Below, one piece after another: positions 24,921 to 33,141 of a stretch of DNA of 64,000 bases. The translations under genes and the position numbers were made by a program. The notes beneath the pieces are model-generated. The model did not search any database and was not told where the DNA came from. It saw nothing but the letters and a program-made list of their open reading frames with translations. The DNA is from Ignavibacteria bacterium (GTDB taxonomy: Bacteria > Bacteroidota > Ignavibacteria > Ignavibacteriales > SURF-24): the NCBI GenBank assembly GCA_025612245.1, contig JAAXKQ010000001.1:397696-461695 (forward strand), read 5' to 3'. Within the stretch, counting starts at the first letter, position 1; each line of letters begins with the position of its first letter.

Positions 24921-25301
24921 ATGATTAATATATTGCTGGCAACCAGCTCTGAAATCGTAAAAAAAGGTTTTATCAGCCTTCTTATCAATGAAAACGACAT
25001 GAAAATCCTTCATGTAGCAGCAACAGACCTGGACATGTTCGACATGGTATTAAGGGATAATTTCGATGTTGTCATAATGGATGTGGACCTTATAGGAAGG
25101 GGTCCCATTGAAACACTTGATGACCTGCGCGCTATTTCACCGGGCATACCGGTAATTGTACTGAGTTCTGTTTCTGATGATACCTATCTCTGGAATATAT
25201 TCAAGGCCGGTGCTACGGGCTACTTAAAAAAGGACGCCGAACCACAGGAATTCAGGGACACAATAAGACGCGTCTCGGACATGAGACCCAGCAGCCAGTA
25301 G
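24921..25301 (+). CDS. Degenerate single receiver domain, NarL-family type
   Basis: The 126-residue protein has the receiver fold of a NarL/FixJ regulator: phosphoacceptor-like Asp54 in VVIMDVDLIGRGP, VIVLSSVSDD and a Lys in ATGYLKKDA. The usual acidic pair after beta-1 is missing: the sequence reads LLATSSEI (residues 5-12) where Asp-Asp or Glu-Asp is expected. Magnesium-dependent phosphorylation may therefore be impaired. There is no helix-turn-helix, and the frame ends at TAG 25299-25301 with no HTH coding downstream in another frame, so this is not a simple frameshift. It lies between the PP2C phosphatase and a DUF1232 gene on the same strand. Confidence 0.75.
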   Translation: MINILLATSSEIVKKGFISLLINENDMKILHVAATDLDMFDMVLRDNFDVVIMDVDLIGRGPIETLDDLRAISPGIPVIVLSSVSDDTYLWNIFKAGATGYLKKDAEPQEFRDTIRRVSDMRPSSQ

Positions 25302-25340
25302 TTGAAAAGAAGACAACTCTTTGCCACTAAAATTAAATTT

Positions 25341-25787
25341 ATGATCAATAAAGAAAAAGAATATTACCTCAGGCTCAGAGGCCAGATAAAGGACTGGTTC
25401 GACAGTAAAGCCGGCAGCAGGCAGAAGTGGAGCGAATTTATTCTCCTGGCGCCGGACTTGTTCTACCTGCTCTACAAGGTGGCACGCGACCCCGGTGTGC
25501 CCGTAATGAATAAAATAAAAATAGGGGCTTCAATTGCATACTTCATCGCTCCAATCGACATAATTCCCGAGGCCTTCTTAGGCCCAATTGGCTATCTGGA
25601 TGACATTACAGTTGCAGCTTTTACGCTAAACCAGCTAATAAACGACATTAACCCGGAGATAGTAAGAAAACACTGGGCCGGAAACCAGGATATACTGCGG
25701 CTCCTGAAAACCATTATCATTAATGCCGACCTTATGCTTGGAAAGGGAGCCCTTAGAAAAATTAAAAAGCTTTTTTCGAAAAGGTAG
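25341..25787 (+). CDS. DUF1232 family membrane-associated protein
   Basis: The 148-residue product from ATG 25341 (a TTG at 25302 is an alternative, and neither has a strong ribosome-binding site) carries a DUF1232/YkvA-type core, IGASIAYFIAPIDIIPEAFL followed by GYLDDI (about 60-90), with the family's conserved Pro-x-Asp and Asp-Asp motifs. The core is hydrophobic enough for one or two short membrane segments. The C-terminus is basic. The family's function is unknown. The gene follows the degenerate receiver by about 40 nt and may be co-transcribed with it. Confidence 0.75.
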   Translation: MINKEKEYYLRLRGQIKDWFDSKAGSRQKWSEFILLAPDLFYLLYKVARDPGVPVMNKIKIGASIAYFIAPIDIIPEAFLGPIGYLDDITVAAFTLNQLINDINPEIVRKHWAGNQDILRLLKTIIINADLMLGKGALRKIKKLFSKR

Positions 25788-25842
25788 TTTTCTTTTCTTA
25801 ATTCGAGTATATTTAAGTGTTCTTTATTAGAAGGCAATTCCA

Positions 25843-26919
25843 ATGGAAAGCAAACTCTTTTCTCCTTTAAGAATCAGAGGCCTGGAGTTCAAAAACAGGA
25901 TTTTTGTCTCCCCCATGTGCCAGTATTCCAGCCAGGATGGGCTGGCAAATTCCTGGCATCTCGTCCACCTGGGCAGCAGAGCCATTGGTGGTTCGGCACT
26001 CGTCATAACCGAGGCGGCATCAGTCTCGAAAGAAGGAAGAATCTCCCCGGGCGACATCGGCATATGGTCCGACAGACACGCCGAAGCACTCAGGCCAATT
26101 ACGGATTTTATCAGGAGCCAGAACGCCAGAGCGGGTATACAGATAGCCCACGCAGGCAGAAAGGCTTCTACTTCATCACCATTTAATGGAGGCGGACCGC
26201 TAAAGGCTAACGGGTGGCAGACAATTGCCCCGAGCGCAATTGCCTTCGACAGCAATTATCCCGTTCCCAAAGAAATGGACAATCACGACATAGAAGGCGT
26301 GCTTGATGAGTTCAAAAATGCCGCACACTTAAGCCTTAAGGCTGGCTTTGAAGTTGCAGAGCTGCATTTCGCACATGGATACCTCATGCACGAGTTCCTC
26401 TCCCCTCTTAGCAACAAAAGGACAGATGAATTCGGCGGAAGCCTGGAGAACAGGATGAGGTTCCCTTTAATGGTTGCAAAGGCTGTGCGGGAAATCTGGC
26501 CCGGTGAAATGCCCGTTTTCGTCAGAATTTCTGCAACCGACTGGGTTGAAGGAGGATGGGATATTATTCAGTCCATAGAATTTGCAAAAAAGCTAAAAGA
26601 TACAGGGATAGATTTAATTGACTGCTCTTCAGGAGCACTGATCCCACACGTCAAGATCCCTTCGGCGCCTGGGTACCAGGTCCCGTTTGCCGAGGCAATA
26701 AAAAAGGAGACGGGTATACTGACCGGTGCCGTGGGCATGATTACGGACCCGCAGCAGGCAGAAGAGATAGTGTCTTCCGACAGGGCAGATGCGGTCCTAA
26801 TTGCAAGAGAACTTCTCAGAAATCCATACTGGCCTCTTTATGCAGCCTCGAAGCTTGGAAGCGAGATAGCCTGGCCGGTGCAGTACGAAAGGGCAAAATT
26901 TTCAACCAGAGTAAGATAG
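25843..26919 (+). CDS. Old yellow enzyme, YqjM/NamA class NADH:flavin oxidoreductase
   Basis: This 358-residue FMN enzyme reduces activated C=C bonds of enones and related electrophiles with NAD(P)H. It belongs to the thermophilic-like OYE class. Cys26 and Tyr28 occur in SPMCQYSSQDG exactly at YqjM positions. His175 and His178 (HFAHGY) are the substrate-binding pair, IAHAGRKAS contributes to FMN binding and DEFGGSLENR is the family signature. LIARELLRNPYWP near the C-terminus supplies the Arg finger to the neighbouring subunit. ATG 25843 has AGAAGG upstream. It leads a run of plus-strand genes through 28669. Confidence 0.92.
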   Translation: MESKLFSPLRIRGLEFKNRIFVSPMCQYSSQDGLANSWHLVHLGSRAIGGSALVITEAASVSKEGRISPGDIGIWSDRHAEALRPITDFIRSQNARAGIQIAHAGRKASTSSPFNGGGPLKANGWQTIAPSAIAFDSNYPVPKEMDNHDIEGVLDEFKNAAHLSLKAGFEVAELHFAHGYLMHEFLSPLSNKRTDEFGGSLENRMRFPLMVAKAVREIWPGEMPVFVRISATDWVEGGWDIIQSIEFAKKLKDTGIDLIDCSSGALIPHVKIPSAPGYQVPFAEAIKKETGILTGAVGMITDPQQAEEIVSSDRADAVLIARELLRNPYWPLYAASKLGSEIAWPVQYERAKFSTRVR

Positions 26920-26944
26920 CACACATTAACGGATTACAAATAAT

Positions 26945-27754
26945 TTGGAAGAATTCATATTAAAACCGATCGGGATCCTTCATTCTGAAAAAAGATACCG
27001 CTACGAAACTCCGCGCCAGGGTGTTCTGGCTGACGACACTGAGTCGGTAATTGAGCTGGAAGCGCATCAGAACTTTGAACAGGCATTAAAGGACCTTGAG
27101 GGGTTCGACCGAATATGGGTAATTTACCTGTTTCACTTGAACCCGAACTGGCGGCCCCTGGTACACCCGCCCAGGCATACAAGAAATAAAATCGGCGTAT
27201 TTGCCACGCGCTCTCCCCACAGGCCAAACCCTATCGGCATCAGCTGCGTAAAGCTTAAGAAGGTGGATGGCTTGAGGGTGTTTATTACCAATTCGGACAT
27301 ACTGGACGGTTCACCCGTTCTGGACATCAAACCATATCTCCCATACTCGGATTCATTCCCTGAAAGTAAAACCGGGTGGGTTAAGTCCGGACTTGAGGAA
27401 ATGTACAGCGTCCGGTATTCGAACACCTCACGCATACAGATGGACTGGCTGAAAGGAAATTCCGGCATGAACCTCCTTGGCTTCTCAAAGCTTCAGCTGG
27501 AATTTAAGCCTTCGGATAATTCAAGGAAAAGGGTCAGGCTGATCTCAACAGAAGAAAATGGGGGCAGCTATGAGCTTTCATACCGCACCTGGAGAATTTA
27601 CTACACTGTAGACGAGAAAAATAAGATCGTCCTTGTTGGTAGCCTCGCCTCCGGCTACACTCCCCAAGAGCTCGGGGATAAGAAGACCGACCCATACGGA
27701 GACAAAGAGCTGCACAGAAAATTCATTTTAACAGACTTTAACAACAAGCGGTAA
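26945..27754 (+). CDS. trmO: tRNA N6-threonylcarbamoyladenosine methyltransferase TrmO-like (TsaA family)
   Basis: The N-terminal domain (about residues 1-145) is the TsaA/TrmO beta-barrel that methylates t6A37 in tRNA-Thr using SAM. Diagnostic stretches are KPIGILHSE, GFDRIWVIYLFHLN, FATRSPHRPNPIGIS and LDIKPYLPYSD. The remaining 120 or so residues form a C-terminal region with a YELSYRTWRIYYTVDE stretch, longer than in short TsaA proteins and comparable to E. coli TrmO. The start is TTG 26945, 25 nt after the oxidoreductase stop; no better start is available without losing conserved sequence. Confidence 0.85.
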   Translation: MEEFILKPIGILHSEKRYRYETPRQGVLADDTESVIELEAHQNFEQALKDLEGFDRIWVIYLFHLNPNWRPLVHPPRHTRNKIGVFATRSPHRPNPIGISCVKLKKVDGLRVFITNSDILDGSPVLDIKPYLPYSDSFPESKTGWVKSGLEEMYSVRYSNTSRIQMDWLKGNSGMNLLGFSKLQLEFKPSDNSRKRVRLISTEENGGSYELSYRTWRIYYTVDEKNKIVLVGSLASGYTPQELGDKKTDPYGDKELHRKFILTDFNNKR

Positions 27755-27766
27755 ACCTCACAGACA

Positions 27767-28669
27767 ATGAAAATTGGAATCATCGGACTCGGCAATATTG
27801 CGCAAAAGGCATATCTTCCCATAATACTCAATAAAAAGGAAGTTACGCCTGTTCTCTGCACGCGTAATTTGTCCACATTAAATTCCCTAGCCGCAAATTA
27901 CCGCGTAAGGGAGACTGCAGCCTCAGTTGAAGACCTCATTTCCTCTGGCATCGAGGCTGCATTTATACATTCTTCCACGGAATCTCATTTTTCTCTGGCT
28001 GAGAAGCTCTTAAGGCACGACATAGCCGTATTTGTCGATAAACCCTTGAGCTACCATTTTGAAAAAGCAGAGGAGCTAGTGGCACTTGCCGAAGAAAGAG
28101 GTGTATGCCTCTTTACCGGATTTAACAGGCGTTTTGCCCCCATGTATTCCGCACTTAAGGGTCCTTCCATGCCCGGCATAACCATTATGCAGAAAAACCG
28201 TCTCTTGCTTCCGGATGAAACACGGAAGTTCATTTTTGACGATTTTATACACGTGGTGGACACCATAAGATTTCTAAGCCCTGAACTCTCAAAAGATATT
28301 TCAGTACAGTACTATAAAAAATCCGGTAACCTCATGCACCTAACAGTCCAGTTCTCCTCTGAAAACTACACGGCAATTGGCATAATGAACCACGAGAGCG
28401 GAAAAACCGAGGAGGTGCTGGAGGTAATGAAAGATGGGCAAAAACACATAATTACGGACCTTAATTCGAAGGTTCTCTTAAGTAACGGTGAAGAAAGGCA
28501 CATTAAGTTTAACGACTGGGAGACAGTTCTTCTTAGAAGGGGCTTTGTTGAGATGATCCGGCATTTCCTGGAAGTTGCAAAAAAGAAGGAAGTCTCGCGC
28601 ATCCCGGAACGCGATAGCCTTCTTACACACTGGTATTGCGAGGAAATTGTAAGGCAAATCGGGCAATAG
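27767..28669 (+). CDS. Gfo/Idh/MocA-family oxidoreductase
   Basis: The 300-residue protein has an N-terminal Rossmann fold with GIIGLGNIAQKAY (residues 3-15), the DKPLSYHFEKAEEL segment around 90-103 that corresponds to the family's E-K-P motif, and FTGFNRRFAPMY. The C-terminal alpha/beta domain is short. Members oxidise or reduce sugars, inositols or related substrates with NAD(P); some act on biliverdin or nucleotide sugars. The substrate cannot be deduced. It starts 12 nt after trmO and is probably co-transcribed with it. Confidence 0.85.
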   Translation: MKIGIIGLGNIAQKAYLPIILNKKEVTPVLCTRNLSTLNSLAANYRVRETAASVEDLISSGIEAAFIHSSTESHFSLAEKLLRHDIAVFVDKPLSYHFEKAEELVALAEERGVCLFTGFNRRFAPMYSALKGPSMPGITIMQKNRLLLPDETRKFIFDDFIHVVDTIRFLSPELSKDISVQYYKKSGNLMHLTVQFSSENYTAIGIMNHESGKTEEVLEVMKDGQKHIITDLNSKVLLSNGEERHIKFNDWETVLLRRGFVEMIRHFLEVAKKKEVSRIPERDSLLTHWYCEEIVRQIGQ

Positions 28670-28695
28670 TGTTCCTTTTCTCCCGGCCCGTCATA

Positions 28696-28766
28696 CCCTG
28701 AGCGTGCTTTTCAGGGAATTCAGAAGCATTAATATTTCACTTGAATGTTTTAGCTTCTGAAATATT
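28696..28766 (+). promoter_or_regulatory. Leader with mutually exclusive hairpins and a possible promoter
   Basis: A short stem CCCTGA/TCAGGG (28696-28701, 28711-28716) is followed by two perfect 9 bp pairings that compete for the same strand. TTCAGAAGC (28719-28727) can pair with GCTTCTGAA (28753-28761), and AATATTTCA (28731-28739) with TGAAATATT (28758-28766). The right arms overlap by four bases, so only one can form. TTGAAT (28741-28746) and TATTAT (28763-28768), 16 bases apart, could instead be a promoter, in which case the repeats would be DNA sites. Confidence 0.3.
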
Positions 28767-28821
28767 ATATATATAAGAAGGAATTTTCTTTAATACATAA
28801 TAACTTACGAAAAGGTAGAAT

Positions 28822-29166
28822 ATGACACGACAGGTAATTCCGGAGAATGAATGGATCGTCTTTTTTCATAATTTCACCAAGGCTAACAGAGATAAAATTG
28901 TAACAATTGAAGTTTTTAACGATCAGAAAGAAAAAATTGACGAAGTTACAAATCTCCCCCTAAAAGAGGTCAACATTTCGAATACGGACAAGGAGAATTC
29001 AATTGCGCAGGTAATAGCAGGCCTTACCTCCTCAGTTTCCCATTTTATAGATAAAACCAGGGAAATTGTGCTCGAGAAGACTGATAATGATAACCCCAGG
29101 ACACTCTACATTAATTCCGAGACGGGAAGAGGAGCTATCGTTCATTTTCACTCTTTGTCAGAGTAA
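28822..29166 (+). CDS. Hypothetical 114-residue protein, possibly DUF5335-like
   Basis: A small soluble protein starts at ATG 28822 with AAAGG about six bases upstream. It begins IPENEWIVFFHNFTKANRDK and continues with VTIEVFNDQKE, an overall pattern that resembles DUF5335 proteins, although I am not certain of the match. The C-terminal part (NPRTLYINSETGRGAIVHFHSL) suggests beta strands. There is no signal peptide. It is a single-gene unit between the oxidoreductase and the nuo operon, with a hairpin downstream (29175-29196) and the structured leader upstream. Confidence 0.6.
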   Translation: MTRQVIPENEWIVFFHNFTKANRDKIVTIEVFNDQKEKIDEVTNLPLKEVNISNTDKENSIAQVIAGLTSSVSHFIDKTREIVLEKTDNDNPRTLYINSETGRGAIVHFHSLSE

Positions 29167-29174
29167 TTTAATGC

Positions 29175-29196
29175 ACCTCCGGCAAGAGCCGGAGGT
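29175..29196 (+). terminator. Hairpin after the 114-residue protein gene
   Basis: ACCTCCGGC (29175-29183) and GCCGGAGGT (29188-29196) form a perfect 9 bp GC-rich stem with a 4 nt loop (AAGA). It starts 8 nt after the stop codon. A canonical U-tract is missing on both strands, so termination may be inefficient or need Rho. Confidence 0.45.
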
Positions 29197-29302
29197 TCCA
29201 TACTGATCACCTCTTTTAGTCCCCTTTTGCCAGTGCCTGCGCGGCAGGTATTAAAATTGTTTAAACTTTAAGGAAAAGCGGACCTCCTGTAATTTTATTC
29301 AC

Positions 29303-29333
29303 TTGACATTACAGACATCAAGTAGTATTTTTG
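29303..29333 (+). promoter_or_regulatory. Promoter of the nuo operon
   Basis: TTGACA (29303-29308) is followed after 17 bases by TATTTTTG (29326-29333). The second element fits the Bacteroidota -7 consensus TAnnTTTG, and the distance from TTG to it (20 bases) fits the -33/-7 spacing of that group. The first element also matches a sigma70 -35 box. Transcription would start around 29338-29340, giving a leader of about 15 nt before nuoA. Confidence 0.65.
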
Positions 29334-29354
29334 GGGAAAAATTTATAAAATACT

Positions 29355-29822
29355 ATGCTTACCGAATTTGGCAAAATCTTTATCTTTTTATTGCTGGCTA
29401 TATTTTTTGTTATAGTAGCAGTATTGTTTTCTAAATTTATCCGCCCAGCCAGGCCCACAAAGGAAAAACTCCTGACATACGAATGCGGAGAAAATCCTGA
29501 AGGCTCTCCATGGATTAAATTCAATATCAGGTTCTATGTAGTAGCCCTGATATTTTTAATTTTTGACGTGGAAGTTGTTCTTCTCTTCCCCTGGGCTCTG
29601 TCTTACAAGGAATTCGGTCTGCCGGGTTTCCTCGTGGGCGCAATATTCTTAATAGTGCTTGGTCTGGGTATGGCCTACGAATGGCGCAAGGGTGACCTTG
29701 AATGGGCCCGTCCTGTCATACAGCCTCCTGTTTTGAAGAAGCAGACCTATAGCAAAGACGGCATCCTGGTTTCTGAAGAAAAAGCAAAAGAAAGTTCTGC
29801 TGTACTTCAGGATCAGGTCTAG
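29355..29822 (+). CDS. nuoA: NADH-quinone oxidoreductase subunit A
   Basis: This 155-residue membrane subunit of complex I has three transmembrane helices (about 8-30, 62-84 and 90-112). It carries the conserved TYECGENPEGSPW loop and FLIFDVEVVLLFPWA. The Asp-Glu pair in the second helix is a family hallmark. The C-terminal 40 residues after EWRKGDLEWA are a soluble, lineage-specific tail. It is the first gene of an operon driven by the promoter just upstream. The ATG at 29355 is close to the predicted transcript start, so the leader is short. Confidence 0.95.
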   Translation: MLTEFGKIFIFLLLAIFFVIVAVLFSKFIRPARPTKEKLLTYECGENPEGSPWIKFNIRFYVVALIFLIFDVEVVLLFPWALSYKEFGLPGFLVGAIFLIVLGLGMAYEWRKGDLEWARPVIQPPVLKKQTYSKDGILVSEEKAKESSAVLQDQV

Positions 29823-29868
29823 CAGCTAATGCTATTATTTGGAAAAATATTATAAAAAGAATAAAATC

Positions 29869-30363
29869 ATGAAAAGTTTATTAGATCAGGAATTTTCAGA
29901 CAGTAACATTGTCGTCACAAAGGCAGAGGATTTGTTAAACTGGGCACGTTTATCGTCCGTCTGGCAGCTGGGTTTTGGTTTAGCCTGCTGTGCAATTGAA
30001 ATGATGGCTACCTCGGCCTCTCATTACGATTTCGACAGATTTGGTGTTATACCGCGTGCTACGCCCCGCCAGGCCGATGCAATCATCATCTCAGGAACAG
30101 TCACTCTTAAGATGGCCACGCGCATAAAGCGCCTTTACGAACAGATGCCAGATCCCAAATATATAATTTCCATGGGAAGCTGCTCAAACAGCGGCGGACC
30201 ATACTGGCAGCACGGCTATTCTGTCTTAAAAGGAATTGACAGGGTTATCCCCGTAGACGTTTACGTCCCCGGCTGCCCTCCCAGACCCGAAGCCCTGCTG
30301 GAAGGTCTCTTAAAATTACAGGAAAAAATCAGAAACGAATCACTGGTTAAGAAAACAGCATGA
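29869..30363 (+). CDS. nuoB: NADH-quinone oxidoreductase subunit B
   Basis: The 164-residue subunit (from ATG 29869; a TTG at 29839 would add 10 residues) holds iron-sulfur cluster N2. Its Cys ligands are visible as [21 protein letters not shown] and [12 protein letters not shown]. It transfers electrons to quinone at the interface with NuoD and NuoH. The stop codon overlaps the nuoC start as ATGA (30360-30363), which indicates translational coupling. Confidence 0.95.
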   Translation: MKSLLDQEFSDSNIVVTKAEDLLNWARLSSVWQLGFGLACCAIEMMATSASHYDFDRFGVIPRATPRQADAIIISGTVTLKMATRIKRLYEQMPDPKYIISMGSCSNSGGPYWQHGYSVLKGIDRVIPVDVYVPGCPPRPEALLEGLLKLQEKIRNESLVKKTA

Positions 30364-30887
30364 AAACTAGAGAAGAAATTTTTAATATCCTGAAACAGGA
30401 ATTTCCTGAGGATGTCCTGGAACTCCTCAACCAGCCCACGGAGCCAATTATTGTGGCCAGCCCGGGAGCAATTCATAATATATGCTTTTACCTGAGGGAT
30501 ACCGAAGGTCTTCAGTTCGATTCCTTGATGGTTCTTTCCGGCGTTGATGACGCCAACGGTGAAAAGCAGACCGAAGAAGACGGCTCGGTTACAATCAATG
30601 GCGGAACACTCAGCGTCTACTACCACCTGGAGTCCTTAAGCCTAACACAGAAAGTCACCTTAAAGGTTTCAACACCAAGGGACAATCCTGAAGTTGAATC
30701 CGTTGAAAGTGTCTGGAAATCGGCCAACTGGCACGAAAGAGAGGCCTATGACATGTTCGGAATTAAATTCCTGCATCATCCCGACCTGAGAAGGATCCTG
30801 ATGCCATATGACTGGGATGCAGGCTATCCGCTGCGCAAAGACTACAAGAATCCGGAATTCTATCAGGGCATGAAAGTTCCCTACTGA
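30360..30887 (+). CDS. nuoC: NADH-quinone oxidoreductase subunit C
   Basis: The 175-residue peripheral-arm subunit corresponds to the 30 kDa subunit. Recognisable stretches are [14 protein letters not shown] and [23 protein letters not shown] at the C-terminus. It is a separate gene here, not fused to nuoD as in E. coli. Its start overlaps nuoB by 4 nt. A hairpin lies just after its stop codon, before nuoD. Confidence 0.95.
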   Translation: MKTREEIFNILKQEFPEDVLELLNQPTEPIIVASPGAIHNICFYLRDTEGLQFDSLMVLSGVDDANGEKQTEEDGSVTINGGTLSVYYHLESLSLTQKVTLKVSTPRDNPEVESVESVWKSANWHEREAYDMFGIKFLHHPDLRRILMPYDWDAGYPLRKDYKNPEFYQGMKVPY

Positions 30888-30894
30888 TTTTGGT

Positions 30895-30918
30895 CCGGAG
30901 TTAAATAAGCAACTCCGG
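30895..30918 (+). other. Intercistronic hairpin between nuoC and nuoD
   Basis: CCGGAGTT (30895-30902) and AACTCCGG (30911-30918) form a perfect 8 bp stem with an 8 nt loop, beginning 8 nt after the nuoC stop. No U-tract follows, so it is more likely an RNA-processing or stability element than a terminator. The nuoC-nuoD gap (65 nt) is unusually long for the first part of this operon. Confidence 0.4.
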
Positions 30919-30952
30919 TAAATACAATTGAAAATGATTTAGCGAATAACAA

Positions 30953-32068
30953 ATGGCATTAAAAACTGAAGAAATGGTATTAAACATGGGGCCACAGCAC
31001 CCTTCGACACACGGCGTGCTGCGACTTGAAGTAGAACTTGACGGCGAGCTAGTCCTCGACGTTAAGCCCCATATAGGATATTTACACCGCTGCTTTGAAA
31101 AGCACGCTGAGGCCATGAACTACAACCAGATTGTCCCCTATACAGACAGGATGGACTACCTGGCTGCAATGTATAACAGCTTCGGCTACGCTCTTGCAGT
31201 TGAAAGATTGCTCGGAATCCAGGTCCCTGAAAGAGTCGAATACATCAGGGTCATTATGGGAGAGCTGCAGAGAATTGCTTCTCACCTGGTTGCAGTGGGA
31301 ACCTACGGCGTAGATATTGGTGCCTTTACGCCTTTCCTTTTCGGGTTCAGGGACAGGGAAAGCATCCTGACGCTCTTTGAAATGACCTGCGGCGCGCGCA
31401 TGCTTTACAACTATAACTGGGTCGGAGGGGTTTCGCATGACCTGCATCCGGATTTTGTGCCAATGACGAGAGAATTCCTGAAGTATTTCAAAGGTAGCCT
31501 CGTGGAATTTAATAATCTCCTTTCCTACAATAAGATCTTTATTGAGCGTACGGCAAACGTTGGCGTCCTGCCTCTGGATACGGCAGTCAACTATGGCGTG
31601 ACGGGACCAAACCTCAGGGCAAGCGGGCTTAAATGGGATTTGAGGAAAAACGACCCTTATTCGGTTTACGACAGGTTTGACTTCGAGATTCCCGTTGGTT
31701 CAGGCGAAAAAGGTACCACGGGCGACTGCTGGGACCGTTATTACGTAAGAATCAGGGAGATGGAAGAAAGCGTCAAGATAATTGAACAGGCCCTGGATCA
31801 GCTCCCCGATGGCGATGTGCATTCGGCAATTCCCAAGAGAATAAAGCCCGTTGTTGGCAGCATATACAGCCGAGTGGAAAACCCGAAAGGAGAATTAGGA
31901 TATTTTATAATCAGCGACGGAACCGTCAACCCGTACAGAATGAAGGTCAGAGGCCCGTCCTTTGTTAACCTTACAGTCATGGGCGAGTTGTGCAAGGGTC
32001 ATCTTGTTGCTGACGTTATAGCAATTTTAGGTAGCATAGATATAGTTCTGGGAGAGGTGGACAGATAA
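30953..32068 (+). CDS. nuoD: NADH-quinone oxidoreductase subunit D
   Basis: The 371-residue 49 kDa-type subunit forms the quinone pocket with NuoB. It shows NMGPQHPSTHGVLRL (about 11-25), IGYLHRCFEKHAE, YTDRMDYLA and, at the C-terminus, KVRGPSFVNL and GSIDIVLGEVDR. The quinone-binding His in GPQHPSTHG is present. Its TAA stop overlaps the nuoH ATG by one base (TAATG), so translation is coupled. Length is close to short bacterial NuoD proteins. Confidence 0.96.
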   Translation: MALKTEEMVLNMGPQHPSTHGVLRLEVELDGELVLDVKPHIGYLHRCFEKHAEAMNYNQIVPYTDRMDYLAAMYNSFGYALAVERLLGIQVPERVEYIRVIMGELQRIASHLVAVGTYGVDIGAFTPFLFGFRDRESILTLFEMTCGARMLYNYNWVGGVSHDLHPDFVPMTREFLKYFKGSLVEFNNLLSYNKIFIERTANVGVLPLDTAVNYGVTGPNLRASGLKWDLRKNDPYSVYDRFDFEIPVGSGEKGTTGDCWDRYYVRIREMEESVKIIEQALDQLPDGDVHSAIPKRIKPVVGSIYSRVENPKGELGYFIISDGTVNPYRMKVRGPSFVNLTVMGELCKGHLVADVIAILGSIDIVLGEVDR

Positions 32069-33138
32069 TGTATAATCTATTAAACAATCTTATCGGCAAT
32101 GAATACGTTGCTGCCGTAATTGCTGCAGCTCTTCCATTATTCGTATTTATTCTGCCCTTCGCACTTGCAGCAGTTCTTCTTGAAAGAAAAGTCTCGGCAT
32201 TTATGCAGGACAGGCTCGGGCCTAACCGTACAGGTTACCGCGGACTTCTGCAGACAGTGGCTGATATTTTGAAACTCATTCAGAAAGAAGACATCACTGC
32301 TACGGATGCCGACAAAAAGCTCTTTAATTTGGCTCCGGTCCTCGTTTTTGCCGGCTGTTATGCCGCCTTTGCTGCAATTCCTTTCTCAGGCGCTTATATC
32401 GGAGCCGACATTGACCTTGGAATGTTCTTTATCGTGGCTATTTCAAGCCTTGTTGTTGCCGGCATCTTAATGGGCGGCTGGGCTTCGAATAATAAATATT
32501 CTCTGATCGGCGCCATGAGAAGTGCCGCCCAGATGATAAGCTATGAAATACCAACAGCTCTTGTAATTCTTTCACTTGTTCTTGTAACAGGCACATTAAG
32601 CCTTCACCAGATAAGCGAACAGCAGACTGCTTATTTCTGGAACTGGAACATTTTAGGCGGTGCGGGACTTGGATTTTCAAAGCTCCTGCTTATCCCCTTC
32701 ATGATTGTAGGCTTTATAATCATTTACATCAGCTCTCTTGCTGAAGTAAACAGAACACCTTTTGATATTCCTGAGGCAGAAAGCGAGCTCGTAGCGGGTT
32801 TCCACACAGAATATTCAGGTATGAAATTCGCAATGTTCTTCCTTGCTGAATACGCAAACATGTTTGCAGTTTCATCAGTTGTGGCAGCACTTTTCTTCGG
32901 CGGCTATCAGTCTCCTTTTGGATATCTGGGCAACACGCTCGGCATCTCATGGCTGGTTCCGCTTGAACAGTTCTTCTGGTTCACGGCAAAAGGAATGTTC
33001 TTTGTGCTTGTACAGATGTGGCTCAGATGGACTCTTCCGCGTCTGAGAGTTGACCAGCTGATGACTGTCTGCTGGAAATATTTAATCCCTTATGCTTTTG
33101 TTAATTTGATCATCGTAGGTCTAATAACTTTACTTTAA
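32068..33138 (+). CDS. nuoH: NADH-quinone oxidoreductase subunit H
   Basis: This 356-residue membrane subunit has eight or so transmembrane helices and connects the quinone site to the proton-pumping arm. Typical stretches are LLERKVSAFMQDRLGPNRTGYRGLLQ (split across helix 1 and its loop), AEVNRTPFDIPEAESELVAGFHTEYSGMKFA and a C-terminal RWTLPRLRVDQLM. All the conserved acidic residues of the third and fifth loops appear to be in place. It is immediately followed by nuoI, with a 3 nt gap. Confidence 0.96.
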   Translation: MYNLLNNLIGNEYVAAVIAAALPLFVFILPFALAAVLLERKVSAFMQDRLGPNRTGYRGLLQTVADILKLIQKEDITATDADKKLFNLAPVLVFAGCYAAFAAIPFSGAYIGADIDLGMFFIVAISSLVVAGILMGGWASNNKYSLIGAMRSAAQMISYEIPTALVILSLVLVTGTLSLHQISEQQTAYFWNWNILGGAGLGFSKLLLIPFMIVGFIIIYISSLAEVNRTPFDIPEAESELVAGFHTEYSGMKFAMFFLAEYANMFAVSSVVAALFFGGYQSPFGYLGNTLGISWLVPLEQFFWFTAKGMFFVLVQMWLRWTLPRLRVDQLMTVCWKYLIPYAFVNLIIVGLITLL

Positions 33139-33141
33139 TAT

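Noticed and set aside
24921..25301. Possibility that the receiver is a frameshifted NarL-type regulator
   Set aside because: Downstream frames contain no LuxR-type HTH; the next frame encodes DUF1232, so a single-base shift would not restore a regulator.
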